The notes under the pieces were generated by a model. It ran no database searches. It was not told where the DNA came from and saw only the letters and a list, made by a program, of their open reading frames with translations. The translations under genes were made by a program, and so were the position numbers. A DNA stretch of 64,000 bases from Hyphomicrobium sulfonivorans (lineage in GTDB: Bacteria > Pseudomonadota > Alphaproteobacteria > Rhizobiales > Hyphomicrobiaceae): assembly GCF_013306565.1 (NCBI RefSeq), contig NZ_PZPO01000001.1, positions 310,001 to 374,000 on the forward strand. The letters are read 5' to 3'. This document shows, piece after piece, positions 17,634 through 26,740 of this stretch. Positions within the stretch are counted from its first letter, which is position 1. Every line of letters begins with the position of its first letter.

Positions 17634-18986
17634 TCAAACCGCGCGCAGCGCCGCACGCGCCGGAGCCAGATCGCTCTCATCCGGCTTGCGGCCCACCGCC
17701 GTGTAACGCAGGCCCGCGGCATGGGCGAGCTCAGCCGAGAACACGTTGCGCAGGTCAACCAGCACGTCGCCCCGCATCCGGGCCTTGGCCGCCGCGAGAT
17801 CAAGCCCGCGGAACTCGTTCCACTCGGTCACCGTCACCAGCACGTCGGCACCTTCAGCCGCCTCCAGCGCGCTGTCGCACCAGATCACGCCGGGCAACAG
17901 CGGATCGGCCTGCTTGCGACCCTGCGGATCAACCACCCGCACCGTTGCGCCCCGCTCCTGCAGCATCGGCACGATGGTGAGGCTTGGCGCGTCGCGCATA
18001 TCATCGGTGTTCGGCTTGAAGGTGACGCCCAGCAGCCCAACGGTTAGCCCACGCACCGAACCGCCCGCCGCCGCCTCGATGCGGTGCGCCATGGCGATCT
18101 TGCGCTCGTCATTCACGCGCTGCACCTGCTCGATGATGCTGACGGGCGACTTGTTCTCCCGCGCGGTGCGGATCAGCGCCGACACATCCTTTGGGAAGCA
18201 CGAACCGCCGTAGCCCGGCCCCGGATGCAGGAACTTGTCGCCGATGCGGCGATCCTTACCGATGGCGGAGGCAACTTCCTGCACGCCAGCGCCCACGACC
18301 TCGCACAGATCGGCGATTTCGTTAATGAAGCTGATCTTCATCGCCAGGAAGGCATTGGCGGCATACTTCGCCAGCTCCGCCGACTCGCGCCCGACGAACA
18401 TCACCGGCGCATTGCGCAGCGCCAGTGGCTTATAAAGGCGGTTCATCACGGCGCGGCCGCGGTCGTCATCGACGCCCACCAGCACGCGGTCGGGATGCAT
18501 GAAATCGCCGATGGCCGAACCTTCGCGCAGAAATTCCGGGTTGGAGCAAACGGCAAACTCGGCATCGGGACGCGCCGCACGCAAGCGCTCTTCGATCTCG
18601 CGACTGGTGCCCACCGGTACCGTGGACTTGGTGACGATAACGGTGAAGCCCTCAATGTGCGGCGCGAGCTCTTCCACCGCCGCATACACATATGAGAGAT
18701 CGGCGTAGCCATCGCCACGGCGCATCGGCGTGCCGACGGCGAGCAGGATAACATCGGCTGCCTTTGCTGCCGGACCCAGCTCATTGGTAAAGCGCAGACG
18801 TCCCGCCTGCATGTTCCGCTGCAGAAGATCATCGAGCCCGGGCTCATAGATCGGCGACTTGCCGGCGTTCAACTCTTCAAGCCGCTGCGGGTCCTTGTCG
18901 ACGCAGGTCACGTTCCAGCCGAATTCGGAAAAACAGGCCGCGGACACAAGCCCAACGTAGCCGGCGCCGATCATGCAAATGTTCAT
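17634..18986 (-). CDS. ugd: UDP-glucose 6-dehydrogenase
   Basis: A 450-residue cytoplasmic enzyme that oxidises UDP-glucose to UDP-glucuronate in two NAD+-dependent steps, supplying acidic sugars for capsule, exopolysaccharide or lipid A decoration. Residues 1-30 are the NAD Rossmann motif (MNICMIGAGYVGLVSAACFS). The catalytic Cys is in GPGYGGSCFPKDVSAL. The C-terminal UDP-binding domain includes LLGVTFKPNTDDMRDAPSL. It is a single gene with its own terminator; no polysaccharide genes are next to it, so the end product cannot be inferred. Confidence 0.96.
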   Translation of the reverse strand: MNICMIGAGYVGLVSAACFSEFGWNVTCVDKDPQRLEELNAGKSPIYEPGLDDLLQRNMQAGRLRFTNELGPAAKAADVILLAVGTPMRRGDGYADLSYVYAAVEELAPHIEGFTVIVTKSTVPVGTSREIEERLRAARPDAEFAVCSNPEFLREGSAIGDFMHPDRVLVGVDDDRGRAVMNRLYKPLALRNAPVMFVGRESAELAKYAANAFLAMKISFINEIADLCEVVGAGVQEVASAIGKDRRIGDKFLHPGPGYGGSCFPKDVSALIRTARENKSPVSIIEQVQRVNDERKIAMAHRIEAAAGGSVRGLTVGLLGVTFKPNTDDMRDAPSLTIVPMLQERGATVRVVDPQGRKQADPLLPGVIWCDSALEAAEGADVLVTVTEWNEFRGLDLAAAKARMRGDVLVDLRNVFSAELAHAAGLRYTAVGRKPDESDLAPARAALRAV

Positions 18987-19549
18987 CTATCCCACCGCGA
19001 GGTCCGCTGGCCCGTGATTGGCCAAACTCCCCTCGCCTCCCTTCGCTTGAACAAGATCACCCGAATATTAGACTCAACGCAGCCCATCAGGCACACCGGC
19101 TGTCGCTCACATTCCAACGCATCGCCCAACGCACGAATGGCGTTGCAGACTCGGTCTGCAGCGCCTTTGCCGACGACCGCCAGTTAACTAATCCCATTCC
19201 GCCCGCTGTGCCATTGTCCAACGTGTCCCTGCGCCAACCGGCGAAGATTGCGCATCGATGCGGCCTGACGTCGCGATTGCGCCCGGGCCCGCTGGACGCG
19301 ATCCGCAGCACCCGCCGCATCTCAAAGCCCGGAGCGTTGGTAACAGCGGTGCGCCTTGTGCCTGTATGCCCCGGTTGTGACTGCCGCATGAAGAGACATT
19401 CGCTGCCTTCGCATTGAGCCAGAACGTTTATCCTGAGATTTTATCGCCGAGGCGGCGGCGCAGGTGTCACCCAAGCGGCCAACTTGGTGAAATAGCTGCT
19501 GCTGTGATAAGCGGCATGCCTCAGATTTTTCCGCAATTGGGGCCCTCGC
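18987..19549. other. intergenic region between divergent ugd and fumC
   Basis: About 560 bases that must contain the promoters of both genes. Small open frames at 19087-19417 have no ribosome-binding site or domain. I saw no convincing hairpin, repeat or regulator site. Confidence 0.4.
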
Positions 19550-20953
19550 ATGAGCACGCAAGACAACAAGACCCGCACCGAAACCGACACCTTCGGCCCC
19601 ATCGAAGTTGCCGCTGACCGTTATTGGGGCGCACAGGCACAGCGCTCGCTGGGCAACTTCAAGATCGGCTGGGAGAAGCAGCCGCTGCCGATCGTGCGTG
19701 CTCTGGGCATCGTCAAGCGCGCCGCTGCGGAAACCAACATGGCGCTTGGCCGCCTCGATCAGACCATCGGCGATGCTGTCGTAAAGGCGGCACAGGAAGT
19801 GATCGAGGGCAAGCTCGACGATCATTTCCCGCTTGTGGTCTGGCAGACCGGTTCGGGCACGCAGTCGAACATGAACGCGAACGAGGTGATTTCGAACCGC
19901 GCCATCGAGATGATGGGCGGCGAGAAGGGCTCGAAGAAGCCGGTGCATCCGAACGATCATGTGAACATGAGCCAGTCGTCGAACGATACGTTCCCGACAG
20001 CCATGCACATCGCGTGCGCCGAGGAAATCGTGCACCGCCTGCTGCCGGCGCTGCAGCAGCTGCGCAACGCCCTCAACGACAAGGCCCATGCCTGGAAAGA
20101 CATCGTCAAGATCGGCCGCACCCATACGCAGGATGCAACGCCGCTGACGCTGGGTCAGGAGTTCTCCGGCTACACCCAGCAGGTGGAAAACGGCATCAAG
20201 CGTGTTGAGCAGACGCTGCCATCATTGATGGAGCTGGCGCAGGGCGGCACCGCTGTCGGCACCGGCCTCAACGCGCCGAAGGGCTTTGCGGAAAAGGTGG
20301 CTGAACGCGTCGCTGCCATCACCCAGCTGCCGTTCACGTCGGCGCCGAACAAGTTTGAAGCACTGGCCGCGCACGACGCCATGGTGATGAGCCACGGCGC
20401 GATCAATACGCTGGCCGCATCGCTGTTCAAGATCGCCAACGACATCCGCTTCCTTGGCTCGGGCCCGCGCTCCGGCCTTGGCGAGCTGTCGCTGCCGGAG
20501 AACGAGCCGGGTTCGTCGATCATGCCGGGCAAGGTTAACCCGACGCAGTGCGAGGCGATGACGCAGGTTTGTGTACAGATCTTCGGCAACAATGCTGCCA
20601 TCACGTTCGCAGGCAGCCAGGGCCATTTCGAACTGAACGTATTCAATCCGGTGATGGCCTATAATTTCCTGCAGTCGGTGCGGCTGATGGCAGACGCAGC
20701 GGTTTCGTTCACCGAAAACTGTGTCGTCGGCATTGAGCCGCGTGTCGATAACATCAAGGCCGGTCTCGACCGCTCGCTGATGTTGGTCACCGCGCTGGCG
20801 CCCAAGATCGGTTACGACGCGGCGGCCAAGATCGCCAAGACCGCCCACAAGAACGGCACCACGTTGCGCGAGGAAGCGGTCGGCGGTGGCTACGTGACCG
20901 ACGCCGAATTCGACGAGATCGTCGATCCGCGCAAGATGCTGGCGCCGGATTGA
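19550..20953 (+). CDS. fumC: class II fumarate hydratase
   Basis: A 467-residue TCA-cycle enzyme that interconverts fumarate and malate without an iron-sulfur cluster. The aspartase/fumarase signature [11 protein letters not shown] carries the catalytic Ser on the mobile loop; [13 protein letters not shown] and [14 protein letters not shown] are the substrate-site regions, and [19 protein letters not shown] is also present. The full length is typical. A toxin-antitoxin pair and the DUF4169 and ribbon-helix-helix genes follow on the same strand. Confidence 0.97.
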   Translation: MSTQDNKTRTETDTFGPIEVAADRYWGAQAQRSLGNFKIGWEKQPLPIVRALGIVKRAAAETNMALGRLDQTIGDAVVKAAQEVIEGKLDDHFPLVVWQTGSGTQSNMNANEVISNRAIEMMGGEKGSKKPVHPNDHVNMSQSSNDTFPTAMHIACAEEIVHRLLPALQQLRNALNDKAHAWKDIVKIGRTHTQDATPLTLGQEFSGYTQQVENGIKRVEQTLPSLMELAQGGTAVGTGLNAPKGFAEKVAERVAAITQLPFTSAPNKFEALAAHDAMVMSHGAINTLAASLFKIANDIRFLGSGPRSGLGELSLPENEPGSSIMPGKVNPTQCEAMTQVCVQIFGNNAAITFAGSQGHFELNVFNPVMAYNFLQSVRLMADAAVSFTENCVVGIEPRVDNIKAGLDRSLMLVTALAPKIGYDAAAKIAKTAHKNGTTLREEAVGGGYVTDAEFDEIVDPRKMLAPD

Positions 20954-21067
20954 TATCTGCGGGGACGGGGCTGGTGCGTGAACGAGTTCCAGCCCCTCGG
21001 TACCCGTTTGACCGCATTCGCCTGCGCAGGCATTATGCGCATGAATAATGCTGTGCGAGGACAGGCC

Positions 21068-21307
21068 ATGCAGGAAGCTGTCAAACGGCGCAAGAAGGCC
21101 GTCAACCTATCGATCGACGCCAAGCTGCTGGCCGAGGCCAAAGAGGCGGGGACTAACCTATCGACCCTGCTTGAACATGCGCTGAGAGAACAGCTAAAGG
21201 GGCAGCGCGAAGACAATTGGCGCAAGGCTAATAAAGAAGCCCTGGATGCATATGACGATCACATCCGGAAGGACGGTCTTTGGTCCGAGGAATTCCGGAC
21301 GTGGTAG
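21068..21307 (+). CDS. ccdA: CcdA-type antitoxin
   Basis: A 79-residue type II antitoxin. The N-terminal ribbon-helix-helix reads KRRKKAVNLSIDAKLLAEAK, followed by AGTNLSTLLEHALREQLK. The C-terminal toxin-wrapping tail has the typical WRKANKEALDAYDDHIRKDG and ends EEFRTW. The ATG at 21068 has GAGG a few bases upstream; earlier in-frame starts at 20978 and 21041 are possible but lack support. Its stop codon directly abuts the ATG of ccdB. Binding to its own promoter as a CcdA-CcdB complex is expected for the family. Confidence 0.9.
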   Translation: MQEAVKRRKKAVNLSIDAKLLAEAKEAGTNLSTLLEHALREQLKGQREDNWRKANKEALDAYDDHIRKDGLWSEEFRTW

Positions 21308-21619
21308 ATGCGCCAGTTTGATGTGTTCCGTAACCCCAGTAAGAATTCGGCAAAACACGCGCCACTTGTTTTGGTTCTGCAGTCGTCATTGACGATAACT
21401 GAAACGACCGTCATCGTGGCTCCGCTGGTGCTGCCAGACAGACTGCCTGCTACATCCAAGCTTTTTCCACACTTGAAGGTCGGTGCACGTCACCTCGTAC
21501 TGTCGACCAATGAGCTTAGCGCGATCGGTCGCCATCATCTTCGGCACCGAAGCGGAAATCTCGAACGCCATCGGGACGACATCATCGCAGCGCTCGACAT
21601 GCTTTTTCTCGGGTTCTGA
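21308..21619 (+). CDS. ccdB: CcdB-type gyrase toxin
   Basis: A 103-residue protein of the CcdB/MazF fold. It starts MRQFDVFRNPSKNSAKHAPL, has the core LVLVLQSSLTITETTVIVAP and LPATSKLFPHLKVGARHLVL, and ends in the helix IIAALDMLFLGF. In the F-plasmid protein the last three residues Trp-Gly-Ile poison DNA gyrase; here they are Leu-Gly-Phe, so the central Gly is kept but the Trp is not. Activity on gyrase is therefore uncertain. It begins immediately after ccdA and ends one base before the DUF4169 gene. Confidence 0.88.
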   Translation: MRQFDVFRNPSKNSAKHAPLVLVLQSSLTITETTVIVAPLVLPDRLPATSKLFPHLKVGARHLVLSTNELSAIGRHHLRHRSGNLERHRDDIIAALDMLFLGF

Positions 21620-21620
21620 C

Positions 21621-21890
21621 ATGGCTGCTGAGATCATCAACCTACGTCGCGCGCGCAAAGCGAAGAACCGGCGCGAGGCAGAGGCTCGCGCAGAGGAAAA
21701 CCGCATCGCTTTCGGCCGCACCAAGGCGGAACGTCAGGCGACGGACGCTGCGAATGCGTTGGAAGCCCACAAGCTGAATGGCCTGCTGCTGGAGCGTAGC
21801 GCGAGCACCGGCGACAGCCCCGAGCGCGATGCTCCTGCGCCCCAAGAGCCGACGCCCGATGAGGATCCTGCCAACGGGCCGAGCCAGTGA
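21621..21890 (+). CDS. DUF4169 family protein
   Basis: An 89-residue cytoplasmic protein. The N-terminus MAAEIINLRRARKAKNRREA and the following RIAFGRTKAERQATDAANAL define DUF4169, a small, strongly charged, probably helical family found in Hyphomicrobiales, usually beside a ribbon-helix-helix protein and fumC. The C-terminal third is Pro/Asp-rich and probably disordered. The ATG at 21621 lies one base after the ccdB stop; a longer frame from 21483 would overlap ccdB and is rejected. Function unknown. Confidence 0.85.
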   Translation: MAAEIINLRRARKAKNRREAEARAEENRIAFGRTKAERQATDAANALEAHKLNGLLLERSASTGDSPERDAPAPQEPTPDEDPANGPSQ

Positions 21891-22210
21891 TCGACGCGCC
21901 CGCGACATCCGCCGATGACGAAACTCGCGCGCACGATGACGCTCGCGATACAGACGCGGAACCTTCAACCGCTGCGGCTCCGACGCGCCCGGTGAAGCGC
22001 TCATTCTCCATCAAGGGACACCGCACCTCCATTTCACTGGAAGCAGCTTTCTGGACCGCATTGCAGGAAATCGCGGCGGAGCAAGCGAGTACGCTCGCAG
22101 GCCTAGTCGCGAGCATCGACGCCACCCGCGGCGAAGCTGGCCTTTCGAGCGCGGTGCGCATCTGGGTGCTGGAATACTATCGCAGCCGAGCCTTGCCGCG
22201 CAGCAATTGA
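21887..22210 (+). CDS. ribbon-helix-helix domain protein
   Basis: A 107-residue protein. Residues 1-38 are acidic and disordered; residues about 40-95 form a ribbon-helix-helix (RSFSIKGHRTSISLEAAFW, then ALQEIAAEQASTLAGLVASI) followed by SSAVRIWVLEYYRS. Members of this family are predicted DNA-binding proteins and are regularly paired with DUF4169. Translation starts at GTG overlapping the DUF4169 stop (GTGA), so the two are coupled. Target unknown. Confidence 0.85.
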   Translation: MIDAPATSADDETRAHDDARDTDAEPSTAAAPTRPVKRSFSIKGHRTSISLEAAFWTALQEIAAEQASTLAGLVASIDATRGEAGLSSAVRIWVLEYYRSRALPRSN

Positions 22211-22287
22211 CCGTTTGCCGTCAATCCGGATTGCCGCTGGGCAATGGAAAACGCGCGGGGGCCGCATCGTGCCACCCGCGCCTCCGC

Positions 22288-25200
22288 TTACCAGTTCTGA
22301 AGGTTGCGCAGGATTTGCTCCGCAGGGCCGATCTGCTTCTGCGCCGCCGGACGCCGTGGACGTCCGTTACCGTTGCTACCAGCAGATGACGATGTGGTTG
22401 TAGCAGCCGGCTGTTGGGGAATGCTGCCCGCTTCCGTCGGCGCGACAACCGCAGGATCGATAGGCGATGCGCCGAACGTAACGATTTCCTGCCCAGGCAC
22501 CTGCGGGACAACAACGCCCAACGCGCTGGCACTGGAAGGCGGCAAGGCCGGCGCCGCACCGTTGGCGGACGTTGCTCCGCTGCGGTCAAACCCAAGCGGC
22601 GCGGCAGTCGGCGCTGGAGCCGGTGACGGCAATGGAACCGGAGCGGCCTCGTCTTCATCCGCCTCGCGTGCACGGCGACGCTCGTCCTGACGCTTCACAC
22701 GCTCAGCGTCGGCCTGATGCAGACGCTCAAGCTGATCGGCGTCGAGTTCAAGCTTGCGGATCGCAAGCTCACGCTCCAGCGGTTCATGGGCAATACGCGT
22801 CGAAGGCGTCCACGCATCCGGCAAGCGACCGGTGTAGACAACGCTGATCGGCGGCAGGGTTGCAACGCGCGCCGCTGGCGTTGGCGCCGGAGCTGCCAAT
22901 GGCTGACCGGCGTTATCATCGCCAGCATCTGCGTCGCTGTCAGCGGAGGCAGCGGGCTCTGCCGGCTGACCCGACAGCGCATTCGGCGCTGACTGCACCA
23001 GCCAGGAGCTGTCGAACATCATCGATGCGAGATCGACAGTCGTATCAACCTTGGTCGAGCCGGCATCGGAATCGAGCGTAAATGAAGCCAACTTCGCGGC
23101 GCCATCGCCGATTTCGATCGGAATGATGCGCTGGCCGACCATGACCTCACGCGATGTGAACGCCGTACGGAGCGCTTCAGCCAGCTCCTCGCCGCTGGCA
23201 CCAGCCTCGCCCGTCAGCGCCGCCCGCGCAGTGCTGACGACAGCCTGCGGTGTGGGCACGCGCATCAACAGATTGCCAAGCCGAAGCTCACCCGCACCCG
23301 TTGCCACCGACACCATCGTGCCCGGCGTCGAAGCGCGCGCCTTGATATCAAGCGCAAGGCTGGCCTGCTGCTCAGCCATCTCGGCATTGTCAGTCTTGCG
23401 AACGCGCATATCGCTGACGTTCACCACAGCGTCGAGCGCAGCGCCGCCTGCGGCTTTCTCCAGCACTACGCGCGATGTCAGCTCACCGCCAAGCAAGCGG
23501 CCTTCCAGCTTGCTCACCTCAACCTTGCCCGGCGTCAGCGCAATTTCCACGCGCGCCTTGGCAATCGCCATTCCTTCAATCACCGACAGCGATCCGAAGT
23601 CGACGCCAAGCTTGCCTTCGACACCATCGAGCGCGGAAAAATCGAACGCGCGTTCGGGCCAGATTGACCGCCCCGCAGTCAGAGGCTCGGCAGTATCCGC
23701 GCCATCAACCGTTATCGTCTTATGGTCCGTCACCAGAGCGAGAAGCCCGGGAACGGTTGCAGCATCGACATCCAGTTCGCCGGTGACGATGGCCGGGCCT
23801 TCGCTTGGATACGCAAGCGCCAGCGTTCCGCTGACTTTACTGTCCCCCACACGCAGATCGTGCAGATCAAGCTCCGTGGCGTGACTTGCCGACTTCACCC
23901 GCACCGTACCGACTACGGGCGTTTCGCTGAGCGTAACTCCGCCGCCGAGCCCTGCGACGGACATCACCTCGCCCAGTCCGCGAGCAGACAACCGCAATTC
24001 GCCATCAAGGGTGCTACCGCTAGCGGCGGGCAGCACGGCGCGACCGTCATAACCCAGGAACAGCTGCGGCCCCTGCGCCAACGCGGAAACCGCCATGGCC
24101 TGCGCCGGAACACCGACGGCCTTGATGAACACCTCACCGGTCTTCGGCGTCGCCGATGCGGGCAGCTGCGCCTGATCGCGCGCGCCAAGGCTGGCCAGAA
24201 TACGCGCGACGTCGGGACTGGAGTTGATGGTCAGCGTGATATCGGCGGGAGCCGCGCGCCAGTTACCCAGACCGCCATCCAGCAGAGCAGTAGCGATCAG
24301 GCGTCCGGAACCCTGCACCGCGCCATCGGCGGTGATGTCAGCCGAACCGGAATTGCGTGCGCCAAGGCCAATGCTGCCAGCGACACTCATCGGCGCCAGC
24401 GTCGAGAAAATCGCCGCCTGATCGCGCAACTCCTGCGGCGGATCCAGCAGCGAAACCAGCGTCGAATAGGCGGCCGCTGAGGGCACCTTCATTGCCCAGC
24501 GCAACGCACCCTGAGGCGTCGAAGCGGCATCCCGAACGTCGCCCTCAAGATCGAACTTCAATCCATCGGCGGTGTCGAACCGGCATGTGCGGATGGCGAG
24601 TTTTCCGCCGTCAACGCCAACGTCCAACGACACGTTGCGCAGCTTCTGCTCGCCGGCGAGAAACTGGCCAGCACGCAGACGCACGTCGAAGTCCATCGTC
24701 TGCGGATCGAACCAGGCAAATTTCTCCGATCCCGGCGCGGCTGCAGCATCAGTTCCGTTACGACTGACCACGCGCTTGAATGCGCCGATACCCGCCTGCC
24801 AGAACTGGCCCGCGTCCACTTCCGCGCCTTCCAGCACCAGTTGCACACGCGGACGTTCGCCACGCAGCAAATGGAACTCTCCCGTCAGCGGACGCCCAGC
24901 AACTTCGACACCGGCTTCGGTGAGGCGAATACCGCCATCGCTCATGGCAAGCTGGCCCTGCAGCGAGAACGCTCCGTCGTTGCGCAGCGCCTCAGCCAGC
25001 GCTCGGCCCTTCGCCGACCAATCGAGGAAGCGCGCCAGACTGGTGCCATGCAACGTCACGTCGCCACGGAACGACTGGCCACTGGCCTGCTCCGCAACCG
25101 CTCCATCGAGCGCAAGCCGTGTCCCGCCCGGAAGGCCGGCACGCAGGCGATCCAGATGCAGCACGCCGTCCGTACGGGCCAGTTCCAGCCGTGTGCCGCT

Positions 25201-26346
25201 GACAGGCTCGCCGCCGAGGTTTGCCTGATCGAGATCCAGCGTCACCTTGCTGTCGGCATTCTTCGGCAACGCAGCCATCACGGCGCCGATGAAATTGCGC
25301 GCCGTAGCAATCGGATTGTCGGCGCCGTCTTCAGTCATCGCCAGCAGATCGAGATCGAGCCAGCGCGACGTCAGCCCCATATCGACGCTGAGAGCCTCTT
25401 CCCAGCGCGCGGTGGCGGCGCCGGAAATGAGCTGCGGCTGGCCAACGTTTTCGAACGTCATGGCGATATCGTCGACACGCATGCCGGTCGCATTGCCGTC
25501 AATCTTGGCGCGAAAATCGATGACAGGCGGCAGCTTTTTGTTGCCCGACGCCGCGCCCGCACGGTTCGCCTGCGCGAGCGCACCCGATGCAAGCGCCAGC
25601 TTTGCCGTCAGATCGCCACTGATCCGCGGCACGTTTTTGATGTCGTCAATCCGACCATCAACGGAATACGAACTCAGGTGATCACCTTCGTCACGCACCG
25701 TCGCCTTGAAGCGCAGGCTGCCATCAGCCTCTGTCGCGCCGGTTACGAGGCGCACCTCGCGCGTACCTTCGCGCCAATGCGTTGTGCCCTTGAACCCGAA
25801 CGGACCTGAAAACGAATCTGCTTTCAGCTCGCCATTGATGCCGGTGAGATCCGCGAAGTTGATGCCGCGCGGCCCGAACAACGCAACGCTGCCGTCATTG
25901 ACCATCACCGACTGCAACGACACGCCGGCCGGCACGAACGGCAAAGATCCCGGGGCGATGCTGAAGTCGCGCCAGTTGCCTGCGCCTTCCGCATCCACCG
26001 CAAGCCGCAGCTCCGGCTTCTCCAGCACCACTTCGTTGGCTTCAATGATGCCCTTCAGCAGCGGCGGCACCGAAAGCCGCATGGTGAAGCTTTCCGCCCG
26101 GAACAGCGGCTCCCCCGTTGCGCCAGTGGGATCGGCGATGCGCAGCTTCTCAAAGCTGACATAGGGCTGCGGCAACAGGCGAACATTGACGTTGCCGCCG
26201 ACACGCACCTCGCGGCCGAGGATGCGCGTTGCCTCCTCTTCGAAGACACCGCGATAGCCATTCCAGTCCACGAAATAGGGAACGGCAAACAGCGCCGCGA
26301 GGGCAAGCGAGATCAGCCCCGCGATATAAAGAAGCCCGTTGCTCAT
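22288..26346 (-). CDS. giant AsmA-family protein
   Basis: A 1352-residue inner-membrane-anchored periplasmic protein. Residues 5-25 are the single N-terminal transmembrane helix (LLYIAGLISLALAALFAVPY); the AsmA N-terminal domain follows with FVDWNGYRGVFEEEATRILG and VSFEKLRIADP. The long middle is beta-rich with repeated short motifs, and the AsmA C-terminal domain lies around 850-1050. The last ~250 residues are Ala/Pro/Arg-rich and disordered with a KRQDERRRAREADEDE coil. AsmA-like proteins are bridge-shaped and are believed to carry phospholipids between inner and outer membrane. The gene stands alone and converges on the ribbon-helix-helix gene. Confidence 0.9.
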   Translation of the reverse strand: MSNGLLYIAGLISLALAALFAVPYFVDWNGYRGVFEEEATRILGREVRVGGNVNVRLLPQPYVSFEKLRIADPTGATGEPLFRAESFTMRLSVPPLLKGIIEANEVVLEKPELRLAVDAEGAGNWRDFSIAPGSLPFVPAGVSLQSVMVNDGSVALFGPRGINFADLTGINGELKADSFSGPFGFKGTTHWREGTREVRLVTGATEADGSLRFKATVRDEGDHLSSYSVDGRIDDIKNVPRISGDLTAKLALASGALAQANRAGAASGNKKLPPVIDFRAKIDGNATGMRVDDIAMTFENVGQPQLISGAATARWEEALSVDMGLTSRWLDLDLLAMTEDGADNPIATARNFIGAVMAALPKNADSKVTLDLDQANLGGEPVSGTRLELARTDGVLHLDRLRAGLPGGTRLALDGAVAEQASGQSFRGDVTLHGTSLARFLDWSAKGRALAEALRNDGAFSLQGQLAMSDGGIRLTEAGVEVAGRPLTGEFHLLRGERPRVQLVLEGAEVDAGQFWQAGIGAFKRVVSRNGTDAAAAPGSEKFAWFDPQTMDFDVRLRAGQFLAGEQKLRNVSLDVGVDGGKLAIRTCRFDTADGLKFDLEGDVRDAASTPQGALRWAMKVPSAAAYSTLVSLLDPPQELRDQAAIFSTLAPMSVAGSIGLGARNSGSADITADGAVQGSGRLIATALLDGGLGNWRAAPADITLTINSSPDVARILASLGARDQAQLPASATPKTGEVFIKAVGVPAQAMAVSALAQGPQLFLGYDGRAVLPAASGSTLDGELRLSARGLGEVMSVAGLGGGVTLSETPVVGTVRVKSASHATELDLHDLRVGDSKVSGTLALAYPSEGPAIVTGELDVDAATVPGLLALVTDHKTITVDGADTAEPLTAGRSIWPERAFDFSALDGVEGKLGVDFGSLSVIEGMAIAKARVEIALTPGKVEVSKLEGRLLGGELTSRVVLEKAAGGAALDAVVNVSDMRVRKTDNAEMAEQQASLALDIKARASTPGTMVSVATGAGELRLGNLLMRVPTPQAVVSTARAALTGEAGASGEELAEALRTAFTSREVMVGQRIIPIEIGDGAAKLASFTLDSDAGSTKVDTTVDLASMMFDSSWLVQSAPNALSGQPAEPAASADSDADAGDDNAGQPLAAPAPTPAARVATLPPISVVYTGRLPDAWTPSTRIAHEPLERELAIRKLELDADQLERLHQADAERVKRQDERRRAREADEDEAAPVPLPSPAPAPTAAPLGFDRSGATSANGAAPALPPSSASALGVVVPQVPGQEIVTFGASPIDPAVVAPTEAGSIPQQPAATTTSSSAGSNGNGRPRRPAAQKQIGPAEQILRNLQNW

Positions 26347-26740
26347 CTAGCCGTTCAGAATCCCGATAGGCATTCGACCGTCCCTACAGACAACGCAAAA
26401 ACATCCTGGTGGCGGCGGCTACCAGGCAGAGAGGCCAGGGTTCAATATCTCGCCAATGACATTTCGTGCGCAGGTCTCACGGAGGCCACCGGCTGCGGTT
26501 GAGACATAGTCTAGCCTATTCGGCATGGCATGTCTGTGTCTGGCCCCGCTTTGGTGGAAAACGGCACCGCTCACCAATGGAAAGTGCCGGCGTTTGCACG
26601 GATTTGATGCAATCGGGCGGGCGTGGGCAGCGGCCAAATTTCCCACAACCTTATCGTCGCAGTGCCCGCTCCCCACATCAGGTGTGGGCGAAGGGCGCAC
26701 AGGCGTTGCCGCACCAAGCCGGGTGATATAGTTCGGAAGC
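26347..26740. other. intergenic region between divergent asmA-like gene and uvrD
   Basis: About 390 bases that must carry both promoters. Small open frames (26466-26726 and others) have no support. I saw no distinct hairpin or repeat. Confidence 0.4.
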
